A DNA stretch of 21,797 nt from assembly GCA_963631655.1 (NCBI GenBank), contig CAVGRR010000024.1, positions 1 through 21,797 of the forward strand. Direction: 5' to 3'. A program made the position numbers and the translations under genes. The stretch comes from Methanomethylophilus sp963631655 (GTDB lineage Archaea > Thermoplasmatota > Thermoplasmata > Methanomassiliicoccales > Methanomethylophilaceae). Below the pieces are notes generated by a model that made no database searches, was not told where the DNA came from, and saw only the letters and a program-made list of their open reading frames with translations. Positions 1 to 7,827 of this stretch are shown piece by piece; position 1 is the first letter of the stretch; each line of letters starts with the position of its first letter.

Positions 1-162
1 TATGCTTTTACATCCATTCTGAATTTCCTGCACCGGATATACGGTGCATATGGATATGCATCAGGATGACTAAATAGTGCTTTTATGCACGGGAATAGCA
101 GCTATTGTTTTCCATAGTATGTGCTTCGGGTCCGACGAAGATGCGGAATTCCGAATGCACTT
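1..162. other. Non-coding left edge with inverted repeats
   Basis: I see no credible gene here. The stretch holds a perfect 7-bp inverted repeat with a 2-base spacer (TGCATAT at 45-51, ATATGCA at 54-60), a small GTGC/GCAC repeat (77-80 and 87-90), and an imperfect hairpin at 121-160 whose arms are GTGC-TTCGG and CCGAA-T-GCAC. It may be the regulatory region of a gene beyond the left edge or part of an unrecognised small RNA. Neither can be decided from the sequence alone. Confidence 0.4.
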
Positions 163-218
163 CTCAAAAAACGATCCAAAAAGGTGACCCGACCCCTGCC
201 GAAGCAGAGACTGGGTCG
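163..218 (-). terminator. UUCG hairpin and T-runs downstream of L15e
   Basis: On the minus strand the stem CGACCC/GGGTCG (218-213 with 195-190) stacks on CTGC-TTCG-GCAG (207-196), which is a classical C(UUCG)G tetraloop, with a 5-base bulge on one side. It is followed by T-runs at about 186-182 and 168-163. Poly-T is the usual archaeal termination signal, so this is probably the L15e transcript end or a small structured RNA. The UUCG loop forms only in minus-strand RNA, which fits the direction of L15e. A second hairpin (CCTGCC/GGCAGG, 234-254) lies nearer the stop codon. Confidence 0.5.
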
Positions 219-268
219 ATGTGATATAATAGGCCTGCCCCCAGAAGAGGCAGGTGGAAAAGGAACAA

Positions 269-889
269 TCAGTTGTTCCTGTTTCCGTTGGCACCGCCGG
301 AAGGCCTTACCTTCTCGGCTCCGTGGCCCTTATTCCTAAGTCCACGTCCTTTCGCTCCCGCAGAGGTGAGTCCGCGGTAGACACGGTTCTTGTGTTTGTT
401 GTTGCAGATCCAGCTGATCTTGGGGTCGTGCTGGATGACGGGGTGTCCCGGGTCGACGAGGATGACCTCGTACCACTCGCTCTGTCCGTCTGCTCCGACC
501 CAATAGGAGTTCAGGACCTCGAGGTTCTTGTACCTCTTCTGGGTCCTCTCCTCGGCCATCCTCTGGAGGGATTTGCCGACAATGAGCTGTTCCTCTCCCT
601 TCCTCTTGGCACGCCTACCGTGGTTGATGTGCCTCTTCTGGAAGGCTCCCTTCCTGACCTTGGCCCTAACGAGGACGTATCCCTGTTTGGCCTTGTATCC
701 GAGGGCCCTGGCCCTGTCGAGCCTGGTGGGTTTCTCAATGCGGAGGAAGTTCTCTTCTCTCCTCCACTGGATCCTTCTCTCAATGTTCAGACCCTTCACA
801 TAAGTGCTGGAAGGGTTGTTCCAGGCTTCAGCGATGTACCTGTACATGCTTTTTCCCTGGGGGTGTGCTGCAGTGTTTTCGTCTGCCAT
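269..889 (-). CDS. rpl15e: 50S ribosomal protein L15e
   Basis: Large-subunit ribosomal protein of the archaeal/eukaryotic L15e family, which binds 23S rRNA. The protein is about 206 residues, close to the family's usual length of about 195-205, and is strongly basic. It shows the family's N-terminal Tyr-rich helix (MYRYIAEAW), the RRIQWRREENFLRIEKPTRLD-like segment, the GYKAKQGYVLVRAKVRKG core and the C-terminal R-G-L-T-S-A-G-x-K-x-R-G-L motif. I place the start at the ATG at 889 because AGGTGA lies 5 bases upstream. An in-frame GTG at 898 falls inside that Shine-Dalgarno site and is therefore unlikely. The gene is transcribed alone from its own TATA box near 974. The identification is very secure. 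Confidence 0.97.
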   Translation of the reverse strand: MADENTAAHPQGKSMYRYIAEAWNNPSSTYVKGLNIERRIQWRREENFLRIEKPTRLDRARALGYKAKQGYVLVRAKVRKGAFQKRHINHGRRAKRKGEEQLIVGKSLQRMAEERTQKRYKNLEVLNSYWVGADGQSEWYEVILVDPGHPVIQHDPKISWICNNKHKNRVYRGLTSAGAKGRGLRNKGHGAEKVRPSGGANGNRNN

Positions 890-968
890 TTTAATCACCT
901 ATACCGGATTCACTCAAGATGAGCACATCTCCGACGGAATCATGTTCCGTAGCCGTCCCAACAGCGTT

Positions 969-979
969 CTTATATAAAA
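969..979 (-). promoter_or_regulatory. TATA box of L15e
   Basis: The minus strand reads TTTTATATAAG, close to the archaeal TATA consensus, about 85 bases upstream of the L15e start. With the normal 25-base distance, transcription would begin near 947, giving a leader of about 55-60 bases that includes the Shine-Dalgarno site. The box lies only a few bases past the stop codon of the upstream ATPase gene. Confidence 0.6.
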
Positions 980-987
980 GAGGGCGG

Positions 988-2268
988 TCAGTCGCGCAGA
1001 CATCCGATGGGGATGACCAGGACACCGTCGTCTCTGCGATAGCCGTATTTTGTACCTGTTACGACGATCTTCAGATCGGGAAGTCTCAGAGGGACCTGTT
1101 TCTTTTTTTCGTTGTGGTCGATTATCAGTTTCTCTATTATCAGAAGCTGTTCTGCGGCATTATCAATGCCATTGCTTCCTAATTCGAAATTGATAATGGC
1201 ATAATGATCATTCCTGACCTTGAGTACGCAGTCTGCCTTCAGACCGTAGCGGTCGTGATAATACGATACTTCCCCACCCATTTTCGAGGAGTATACTTTC
1301 AGATCGCGTATGCACAATGATTTGAAGAGGGGTCCGAGCATTCTGAAGTCGGTGTCGAAAGATCCCGGTTTCAGGTCAAGGGCTGCCACAGCAAGTGAGG
1401 GGTCCACCAGATTCCTCAGAGGTTTGGATCTTATCGCAGTGCTTGAACGGATCCGAGGGCACCAGGCATTGACCTCTTCGATGATGCGCAGGTTCTGCAG
1501 TGCATAGAGATAGGAATTCAGCGTGGGTCTCGAGATCTCGTATTCGGAATTCACATCGTTCAGTATTGTTCTGGTGTCTGTGAGCGAACAGATGCTGCGG
1601 GAATATGATCCCAGGACGTTTTTAGTGGTTTTAGGATCGCGGTGAACACCGTCGATGCTTGACGGGTCTGCTTGACATGTCTGGTGGAAAAGGTCCTTCG
1701 CGACTTCGAGTTTCGACTTTTCGGTCCGGCATGAAAGACTGTGAGGCCACCCTCCGCGGCAGATCGCGAAGATGAGTCCGTCGGTATCGAGTCCGGATTT
1801 GCATCCGTCGTATTTTCCGTCTTTGAACAGTTTTTCAAGTGACACCGATCCGTTGGATTCGCCGCTTTCAAAGAGACTCATTGGAAACATCTCCAGAGTG
1901 GAGATCCTCAATGTGCCAGTATGCGGGGTCTTGACATTGTTGGAAGGTGTTCCGGTAAGAATGTACAGTCCGTTCGTTCTTTCCTCATCGACTGATTTTC
2001 TTACTGTTCCCCATATTTTCGGGGCGTTCTGCCATTCCTCGAACAGACGCGGTTTATTTCCTTTTAGTAGCTTTGAAGGTTGAACCTCAGATACTTGGAG
2101 ATATCCTTCACGATGTTTCTCATCACGGAAATCTACGGAACTTTTGGCATACCTCTTCGCCGTTGTGGTCTTTCCGCAACCGTTCGGACCGACGATCAGC
2201 ACTGCTCCGAATGATTCGAGTTTGAGCTCCATCTGAGCATCGGTTATTCTGGGGCGGTACTCGTCCAT
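988..2268 (-). CDS. DUF4143-type P-loop ATPase (AAA_14 + DUF4143)
   Basis: Predicted ATPase of the large archaeal/bacterial AAA_14-DUF4143 family, whose cellular role is unknown. The N-terminal part has a YRPRI motif, then a Walker A loop GPNGCGKTT (residues about 27-35; many relatives have GPKWCGKTT, so the N-G pair is a variant), an N-K-P-R-L-F-E-E-W-Q segment in the Walker B position and a YILTGTPS sensor-like strand. The C-terminal half matches the DUF4143 nuclease-like region (SYYHDRYGLKADCVL, INFELGS). I choose the ATG at 2268 (426 residues). Family members usually begin just before YRPRI, a GATAAA box lies about 25 bases upstream, and the in-frame ATGs at 2331 and 2313 lie inside tandem repeats. 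The longer start would give 447 residues. The gene sits as an accessory insert between L15e and polymerase B. Confidence 0.85.
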   Translation of the reverse strand: MDEYRPRITDAQMELKLESFGAVLIVGPNGCGKTTTAKRYAKSSVDFRDEKHREGYLQVSEVQPSKLLKGNKPRLFEEWQNAPKIWGTVRKSVDEERTNGLYILTGTPSNNVKTPHTGTLRISTLEMFPMSLFESGESNGSVSLEKLFKDGKYDGCKSGLDTDGLIFAICRGGWPHSLSCRTEKSKLEVAKDLFHQTCQADPSSIDGVHRDPKTTKNVLGSYSRSICSLTDTRTILNDVNSEYEISRPTLNSYLYALQNLRIIEEVNAWCPRIRSSTAIRSKPLRNLVDPSLAVAALDLKPGSFDTDFRMLGPLFKSLCIRDLKVYSSKMGGEVSYYHDRYGLKADCVLKVRNDHYAIINFELGSNGIDNAAEQLLIIEKLIIDHNEKKKQVPLRLPDLKIVVTGTKYGYRRDDGVLVIPIGCLRD

Positions 2269-2281
2269 GATACCGTGACTC

Positions 2282-2373
2282 GGTCTGCATTTATCATTTT
2301 TGTGCAGTTTCATTTTACATTTTTGTGGCATTTTACTTTAGACTTTTGTGGCATTTCATTTTAGTCTTTTGTG
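2282..2373. repeat. Four 23-bp tandem repeats upstream of the ATPase
   Basis: Four consecutive units with an exact 23-base period each end in TTTTGTG on the plus strand (2298-2304, 2321-2327, 2344-2350, 2367-2373). The preceding part of each unit is a degenerate GCATTT(T)-CATTTTA block, and the two leftmost units (2282-2327) are more diverged. On the minus strand a unit reads roughly CACAAAAGNCTAAAATGAAATG. The array covers nearly the whole region upstream of the DUF4143 ATPase start at 2268, including two in-frame ATGs. The position suggests binding sites for a regulator, possibly autoregulatory, but no such factor is identified. Confidence 0.75.
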
Positions 2374-2398
2374 ATAACCGCTCTTTGTAAAATCGCCA

Positions 2399-2424
2399 AT
2401 GCAAAAGACCCAGATGCAAAAATC
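2399..2424 (-). terminator. T-run terminator after polymerase B
   Basis: About 40 bases past the polymerase B stop, the minus strand carries two T-rich runs inside a direct repeat (TTTTGCAT twice, 16 bases apart). This is the type of oligo-T stretch at which archaeal RNA polymerase stops. No strong hairpin precedes it. Confidence 0.4.
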
Positions 2425-2460
2425 AGTGACCTGGAATGTGCGGATGTTTCACAGTCAATC

Positions 2461-4881
2461 TCAGAAGAAATCGTCAAGAGAAGATCTCTTTTTCGGAGGT
2501 GCTGCAGGCGTCTTCTTCGGTGTTGCGGAAGGGCGGCTGCCTGATGATGTGCCGGAGGTGAAAGCCCCGCTGAAAAGGGTGGCCTGCTGCGAGCCTGTGA
2601 GAAGGTCCTTCTCGCCCCATCCGTAGACCTCGGTGATGCGGCCGGCCATCTGTGCCAGACGTTCCGCATAATACCTGTAGTCGGGGGTGGCGGTGAACGG
2701 GGTCCCGCTGATGAACGGTTCGACGGTCTGCGGTGCCGTGGCCGCATTTGTGACAATCCATGAGATCTTCATTCCGGGGATGAAGTTGTATCCGAGGGCG
2801 ATGAGTTTCTTGGCCGCCTGAACGTTCGCCATCCTTTCGGGATTCTCATATGCGTCGAGACCTTTGCAGGTACGGGAGATCACAAGGTCCTCCGGAGGGA
2901 CCTTTCCTTGAAGGGTGTTGCGGACCGCTTCCCTCACAAGTGCCAGAGCCTCATCTTTCTTCTCGTCGAGGATCTTCTCGAACAGCTCCGTCAGGATCCT
3001 GCTCTGCAGGTCGAAGGAGTCTGAACGGCGGATCTCATATCCCCTCACGAGGAGGTCCTCCTGCTTCTCGGGCCAGATGACCCTTCCCACATACCTCTTC
3101 TTCATTCCGTGGGAGAAGAACGGTTCCACGATCTTCTCGAACTCCAGGGTCTTGGCGCCCTGGGAGAAACGTTCGGCCTGTTCGGTACCGAAACGGACGG
3201 TGTTCTCCAGGTCGTGATAAGGTGAAGGGACGAACACCGAATCGGTGTCCCCGTAGATCACAGGGATACCGTCGCCTTCCAGACAGTCGATAATGCTCTT
3301 GATGTTGGACCTTGCGAAGGCGGTGATGGAGGCTCCGATGTTCTTGTCGGTGAAACGGTAGAACGAGGATGCGAACACTCCGTAGAATGTATTCATGATG
3401 ATCTTGACCGCGGCTTGGAGACCGTCGAGGTACGCATGCTCCACCGGGTCCTTGGTGGCCTTCATCTTCTTCTTGATCGCGTCCCTCTGGGACATCAGTC
3501 CCGAGAGGATCGTGGGGAGCAGCCCCTTTTTTCTTTCGGGGGACATGTAACGGGCTCCCGAGGGGGCCACGATCTCCCCGTCGCTGCTGAGCGTGGTGAA
3601 ACAGATGTTGTTCGAAATGATCAGCGAAGGGTACATCGATTTGAAGTCGAGCACACAGACCCAGTGGTACAGACCGGGCTTGATATCGTGCACGTATCCC
3701 CCCTCGATCTGGTCCTCTCCGCGGGGGAGTCTCCTTCCGTTCATGGGAACCCCGATCCCGGACCTATCGGCCATTCTGATGAGCAGTGAATCCGCCAGAG
3801 TGGATGTTCCGGAGACGAGGACATCCTCCACCGGGAGTTTGGACACGGCGGCGAGGTCGAGACCTTTCCTGACCGTTTCCACATGTAATAAAATGCGAAG
3901 TGCCAGATTGGCATCCTGGATGCAGTATTCGATCACCTTGTCCCGGTTGTTGACCCATTCCTCGTCCATGTGTTTGGGGTCGACGTCGAGCTTCTGCTCT
4001 CCGAGGACCAGCATGGACACCGCGTTGAGCGTCTCCTGCTTGGGTCTGAGCTCCCTCTTGGCGGCCCACCAGGCATCGACGATGAGCCTTCCCTTCACCC
4101 TCCAGAAACGTTCGGAATGAAGCTTGGGCTGTCCGTGGTCACGGCCCCAGGGAAGGGCGTCTTTCATCTTGTTGAACTCGGCCCGTTCCATGATCTTGCG
4201 GATATCGTAGTTGTCGATGTTGTATCCGGTTATGACGTCTGGGTCTATGCGGGTTATGAGTTCCGAGAACTTTGTGATGATCTCCTTCTCGTCACCGTAG
4301 ATGGGGTCGGGGGTGGTGAACTCCCCGTTCTCCTCCACCTTCGTGCAGATGCAGTAGATGGTCTGTTCGGTGATGCTGTTCTCGATATCAAAGGAAAGAT
4401 ACTTCAGACCGGGGTCGAAGGAATCGATGTTCTCGAACGAGGTCATTTTGATGACCAGGTCGGTCCCGTAATCGAGGTCGATCGGTTCCCCTGTCGCACG
4501 GATGCAGGATCCCATATCGGTGTCGTAGATGTAACGGTCCTCGTAGGAGATGTCGCCTGCAAGCACCTTGTACTGGGTCTTCAGGCGGTTCCTGTAGGTG
4601 GGGGCCACCCAAGGGCTCTTCAGGACGATCTTGAGGGTGTCGTGGACGGCTCCGCGGTACTCCAGGGGAACGTGTTCCGTGGAAAGCACCATGGGGTCCG
4701 AGGCGAGACCCTGTTCGGTCTGCGCCTGGGGGTCCACGATGTAAAAGTAATAGTTGAAACCGAAGACGGTGAGGGTGATGGAACGTCTATCGTGCGTCTT
4801 TCCGAACAGTTCGATGTACGGTTCCCCGTCCCTGCTGCTGGCGGATGCGCTGAGTATCCTGACGTCCCATGTGTTGGTCAT
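2461..4881 (-). CDS. polB: Family-B DNA polymerase with proofreading exonuclease
   Basis: Replicative-type archaeal DNA polymerase of 806 residues, intein-free and of normal length. Exonuclease motifs: Exo I FDIE (D165, E167), Exo II YNIDNYD (220-226), Exo III YCIQD (Y319, D323). Polymerase motifs: A DFKSMYPSLI (412-421), B KIIMNTFYG (493-501), C YGDTDS (D545 and D547 bind the metals), followed by KKRYVGR (594-600). The C-terminus is a low-complexity Pro/Lys/Ser linker ending in SSLDDFF, which resembles a PCNA-interacting peptide with Arg where Gln is usual. The start is set by GAGGGG immediately before ATG. It lies 6 bases behind the GTPase gene, so it is probably the last gene of the long informational operon. 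Confidence 0.97.
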   Translation of the reverse strand: MTNTWDVRILSASASSRDGEPYIELFGKTHDRRSITLTVFGFNYYFYIVDPQAQTEQGLASDPMVLSTEHVPLEYRGAVHDTLKIVLKSPWVAPTYRNRLKTQYKVLAGDISYEDRYIYDTDMGSCIRATGEPIDLDYGTDLVIKMTSFENIDSFDPGLKYLSFDIENSITEQTIYCICTKVEENGEFTTPDPIYGDEKEIITKFSELITRIDPDVITGYNIDNYDIRKIMERAEFNKMKDALPWGRDHGQPKLHSERFWRVKGRLIVDAWWAAKRELRPKQETLNAVSMLVLGEQKLDVDPKHMDEEWVNNRDKVIEYCIQDANLALRILLHVETVRKGLDLAAVSKLPVEDVLVSGTSTLADSLLIRMADRSGIGVPMNGRRLPRGEDQIEGGYVHDIKPGLYHWVCVLDFKSMYPSLIISNNICFTTLSSDGEIVAPSGARYMSPERKKGLLPTILSGLMSQRDAIKKKMKATKDPVEHAYLDGLQAAVKIIMNTFYGVFASSFYRFTDKNIGASITAFARSNIKSIIDCLEGDGIPVIYGDTDSVFVPSPYHDLENTVRFGTEQAERFSQGAKTLEFEKIVEPFFSHGMKKRYVGRVIWPEKQEDLLVRGYEIRRSDSFDLQSRILTELFEKILDEKKDEALALVREAVRNTLQGKVPPEDLVISRTCKGLDAYENPERMANVQAAKKLIALGYNFIPGMKISWIVTNAATAPQTVEPFISGTPFTATPDYRYYAERLAQMAGRITEVYGWGEKDLLTGSQQATLFSGAFTSGTSSGSRPSATPKKTPAAPPKKRSSLDDFF

Positions 4882-4887
4882 TTCCCC

Positions 4888-6075
4888 TCACTTGTTCGCT
4901 ACGATCCTGATGATGTCTCCGGGCTCCAGGATGTAATCCGCACCGACGGTACGGTGGCTCCTGCAGTTGACCGCGCGGATGAACTTGTCACCGAGGTCGG
5001 TGTGGATCCTGTATGCGAGGTCCCTTGCGGTGGAACCGCGGGGCACGAGGTGGCAGTCGGGGAGCACGCGTCCGAAGTGGTCGCAGAGCTTGCTCTCATC
5101 CTCGACGGGGTAGACCGGGATGTAGTCGAGGGTCTTGTAGACCGCGTCCTCCAGACATTTCTGGATTCCGGTGCCCTTGTACTTCTCCATGTTCGCTTTC
5201 ATGTAGTCGAGGGCCTTCTTCTGTCCGTCGTTGAGTTTGATGCCCTCTTTGACGGTGAAGGTCTCGTCTCCAGGCACGTAGTTGATCAGACCGCCCTTCT
5301 CCGCTTTCCTGAGGGCGAGCTCGGTCTCCGCCATGGTGGCGACGGTCTCCTCTCCGAGTTCGGAGAGTTTCTTGAGGTTCTCCGCGGGAGCGACATCGGC
5401 CTTGTTCATGGCGATGATCATCGGCTTGGAGATCTTCCTGATCTCGGTGGTGAGCTTGAGCAGGGATTCGTCATCCCATTTGGTGGGGTCCTGAGGGAGA
5501 GGTACCTTCTGGAGGGCCTCCTTGATAGCGGTCTCGGACACCTTCAGGCCTGCGAGCCTCTCTGCGAGGATGGTCTCGGGCTTGCTGCCGTTCATCTTGG
5601 CGGCCCTGGCGATCTTTCCCAGTCCGTCCTTGATGATCTCCCTCATCCAGCAGTCGATCTCGTTCCTGAGGAAGGTGACGTCCTCGACGGGGTCGAATTC
5701 TCCGGGTTTTCCGGGGAGACCTTCGATGTTGGTCCCTCCGCTGGCGTCGACGACGTTGATCAGGGCGTCCGCCTGCCTCAGGTCGTCAAGGAACTTGTTT
5801 CCGAGTCCTTTTCCCTGCCACGCGTCGGGGACGAGTCCTGCGACGTCGAGAAGTTCGACAGGGATCATCCTCGTTCCGTCGATACAGAGCGAGTTGTGAG
5901 GGTTGCATGTGATGCCGAGCTGTTTGCAGGGACATTCATAACGTACATAACCCACGCCTTTGTTGGGTTCGATTGTGGTGAAAGGATAGTTAGCGATTTC
6001 GACCGGAGCCATTGTGGCCGCACCGAACATCGTAGATTTTCCTACGTTAGGCTTTCCGACGATACCAATCTGCAT
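4888..6075 (-). CDS. YchF/OLA1-like translation-associated GTPase
   Basis: Obg-family P-loop NTPase of the archaeal YchF-related group, 395 residues. The G1 loop is GKPNVGKS (7-14), G2/switch I is around FTTIEPN (32-38), G3 is DVAGLV (77-82), and G4 is NKAD (224-227). The C-terminal TGS domain (from about 330) includes RGSTARDLA and RTVGADYILEPGDIIRI. Relatives associate with ribosomes. Bacterial and eukaryotic YchF/OLA1 prefer ATP because their G4 motif is altered, whereas this protein keeps NKxD, so GTP is the likelier ligand. No Shine-Dalgarno is seen before the ATG. A TATA-like stretch about 28 bases upstream, overlapping the end of ksgA, suggests a leaderless internal promoter. Polymerase B follows after 6 bases. 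Confidence 0.93.
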   Translation of the reverse strand: MQIGIVGKPNVGKSTMFGAATMAPVEIANYPFTTIEPNKGVGYVRYECPCKQLGITCNPHNSLCIDGTRMIPVELLDVAGLVPDAWQGKGLGNKFLDDLRQADALINVVDASGGTNIEGLPGKPGEFDPVEDVTFLRNEIDCWMREIIKDGLGKIARAAKMNGSKPETILAERLAGLKVSETAIKEALQKVPLPQDPTKWDDESLLKLTTEIRKISKPMIIAMNKADVAPAENLKKLSELGEETVATMAETELALRKAEKGGLINYVPGDETFTVKEGIKLNDGQKKALDYMKANMEKYKGTGIQKCLEDAVYKTLDYIPVYPVEDESKLCDHFGRVLPDCHLVPRGSTARDLAYRIHTDLGDKFIRAVNCRSHRTVGADYILEPGDIIRIVANK

Positions 6076-6098
6076 GTAATCCAGCGTACATAGCCGTT

Positions 6099-6111
6099 CT
6101 TAAAATTATAT
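6099..6111 (-). promoter_or_regulatory. Possible internal TATA box before the GTPase
   Basis: The minus strand reads ATATAATTTTAAG around the ksgA stop codon, centred about 29 bases upstream of the GTPase ATG. As that gene lacks a visible Shine-Dalgarno site, a leaderless transcript from here is plausible. Confidence 0.35.
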
Positions 6112-6900
6112 GTTGGCTTTGTACTCGAAGACGGCATCGGCGATTTCCGCTATTTCGGAGGGTCTGAGACTCTCTATGCGGGCATCGGCGTAAGGGATCT
6201 GGTCCGAACTTTTGATCATCCCGCTGGCCTTCAGGGAGGTGCCGATCTTCTTTCTGCGATGGTCGAAGCACACTTTCGTGACCTGGAAGAATGTCTTTTC
6301 ATCTTTGACATCGAACGGTGCGGGGCGGGGAACGATGGAAACCAGGCAGGAATCCACTTTGGGCTGGGGTTTGAACCTCGATCTGGGAACATTTTCGAGG
6401 ATCTCGCAGTCCGCCTTGTAGAAAAGGTTCACTGTGAGGCGGGAATAGTCGGGACTTCCGACATCTGCCACCATACGGTCGGCGAACTCCTTCTGCACCA
6501 TGACGACCGCCTTCTTGAACGGGTGGTCGAGGAGCTTGAAGATGATCGGGGTGGAGACGCTGTAAGGCAGGTTGCTGACGAATCTGTCAAAAGGGGGGAA
6601 GGGGACCTTGACCGCATCACCGTGGATGAGGGTCAGGGAGTCCCCGTAGGTTTTCTGAATGTAATCCGCGAGGATGTCGTCGAGTTCGATGCAGGTGAGC
6701 GAGGAACCCTTGCCGATGAGCCTCTTTGTAAGGACACCGAGTCCGGGACCGACTTCGAGGACCTTGTCTTCAGGTTCGATCTCGGCATAGGCGATGTGAC
6801 GGTCGGCGACACGGCCGTCCGTCAGAAAATTCTGTCCTTTGCTCTTGGTAGGTACGACACCAGTCTCAGCAATGAGGGATGCGGTCTCTCCGGGGGTCAT
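6106..6900 (-). CDS. ksgA: 16S rRNA dimethyladenosine transferase (KsgA/Dim1)
   Basis: S-adenosylmethionine-dependent enzyme that dimethylates two adjacent adenosines in the helix-45 loop near the 3' end of 16S rRNA, late in small-subunit assembly. In its 264 residues the order is: GQNFL (22-26), SAM loop EVGPGLGVLT (49-58), acidic ribose-binding E72 in CIELD, GDA (94-96), and catalytic motif IV NLPY (110-113). The C-terminal part has the RSRFKPQPKVDS segment typical of the family. The start ATG overlaps the DUF655 stop (ATGA), indicating coupled translation. The link ksgA-DUF655-rpoF-L21e is common in archaea. Confidence 0.97.
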   Translation of the reverse strand: MTPGETASLIAETGVVPTKSKGQNFLTDGRVADRHIAYAEIEPEDKVLEVGPGLGVLTKRLIGKGSSLTCIELDDILADYIQKTYGDSLTLIHGDAVKVPFPPFDRFVSNLPYSVSTPIIFKLLDHPFKKAVVMVQKEFADRMVADVGSPDYSRLTVNLFYKADCEILENVPRSRFKPQPKVDSCLVSIVPRPAPFDVKDEKTFFQVTKVCFDHRRKKIGTSLKASGMIKSSDQIPYADARIESLRPSEIAEIADAVFEYKANI

Positions 6901-7433
6901 TTTTCCACGAAGAGGTAACGCTTCAAGGTGCTGTCGGTGATCTCGAGCATGATGCGGGCCTGGATCAGTTTCTCGGGATTCTTGACAGAAGGCACTCTTG
7001 CCGCGATATCTGCGAAACTGGTGAACTTCTCCTTGTTCCTCTCGTCGAGAATGGCCTTCATGCCCTTCTTTCCCAGTCCGGGAAGTTCCTCGAGCATGTG
7101 CTTCTTCAGGCTGATCGAGGTGCAGGTGTTGAAGAAGTTGATGAAACGTGCTTCATCCGCTTTGATCGCATCTGCGACGGCATATTCAAGCTCTGCCTGG
7201 GCCGCGCCGGTGAGGTCTTCATAACCGACCCTTCTCTTGACGTGGTCGATCTTGGTCCTGAGTTCGGGCGATTTGCCGATGTAGACGCGTTCCTCGAACT
7301 GAACGGTCACATTGTTCTTGTAGACGAGTTCGAAAAGCTTGAAATCCTTGTCGCCGACGGCGTAGCACAGATTCTCCATCCTGCTTCCGCGCGTCTGCGG
7401 CGGTGTATCGATAACGTACGCATACTCTTCCAT
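6897..7433 (-). CDS. DUF655 family helix-hairpin-helix protein
   Basis: Conserved archaeal DUF655 protein of 178 residues, probably a nucleic-acid binder of unknown precise role. The N-terminal half resembles an OB/S1-like barrel (YAYVIDTPPQTR, then VTVQFEERVYIGK). The C-terminal half carries a helix-hairpin-helix (LEELPGLGKKGMKAILDERNK, about 114-134) followed by a second helical element (FADIAARVPSVKNPEKLI). The ATG at 7433 has a GAGGG site about 7 bases upstream, and the gene starts 15 bases after rpoF. Its fixed place between rpoF and ksgA suggests a role in RNA metabolism or ribosome maturation (inference). Confidence 0.92.
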   Translation of the reverse strand: MEEYAYVIDTPPQTRGSRMENLCYAVGDKDFKLFELVYKNNVTVQFEERVYIGKSPELRTKIDHVKRRVGYEDLTGAAQAELEYAVADAIKADEARFINFFNTCTSISLKKHMLEELPGLGKKGMKAILDERNKEKFTSFADIAARVPSVKNPEKLIQARIMLEITDSTLKRYLFVEK

Positions 7434-7448
7434 GTCCGTCCCTCGTAA

Positions 7449-7799
7449 TCAGTTTGCGATCTCGTTGACAGCATTGAGTATGGATTTGATAATATCTTCG
7501 GAAAGAGTGACTCCCCTTTCCTTGGTGAAAAGAGAACGGACCTCTGCAGGGGACCTGGGGAGGGTGTCAGCGATCTTCACGGGGATGAGCGATCTGCTGT
7601 CGTCCCCGAGAGGGAGCTCGGTGATAATCTCACCGATCTTCTCGATGAGTGCATCCGCCTGTTCCTTGGTCAGAGGGCAGGTCTCGGTAGCGGCGGTGAG
7701 CGCTGCCTTGAGCGAAGGGATGAGTTCTCCTCTCTTCTCGTTCTCTTCGGTCAGCATTTCCTTAACTTCAGCTACAGATACGTACTTGCCCTCTGGCAT
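7449..7799 (-). CDS. rpoF: RNA polymerase subunit Rpo4 (RpoF)
   Basis: Homologue of eukaryotic Rpb4. With Rpo7 it forms the stalk of archaeal RNA polymerase, which helps open-complex formation and binds nascent RNA. The protein is about 116 residues with the HRDC-like helical layout: VSVAEVKEML at the N-terminus, a CPLTKEQADALIEKI middle, and a C-terminal LPRSPAEVRSLFTKERGVTLSEDIIKSILNAV typical of the family. I choose the ATG at 7799 because AGGGTGA lies 5 bases upstream. The GTG at 7808 lies inside that site. It sits between L21e and DUF655, the standard archaeal arrangement. Confidence 0.93.
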   Translation of the reverse strand: MPEGKYVSVAEVKEMLTEENEKRGELIPSLKAALTAATETCPLTKEQADALIEKIGEIITELPLGDDSRSLIPVKIADTLPRSPAEVRSLFTKERGVTLSEDIIKSILNAVNEIAN

Positions 7800-7827
7800 T
7801 TGTGTCACCCTTTGATAATGAATGTGT

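Noticed and set aside
2282..2373. CRISPR array
   Set aside because: The units follow each other directly without unique spacers, the period is only 23 bases, and no cas genes are near. The same applies to the repeats at 20992-21112.
3970..6093. Very long open frame (707 codons) on the plus strand opposite polymerase B and the GTPase
   Set aside because: It is a mirror of the high-GC third positions of two well-identified minus-strand genes. Its Val/Gly/Asp-rich protein has no recognisable domain.
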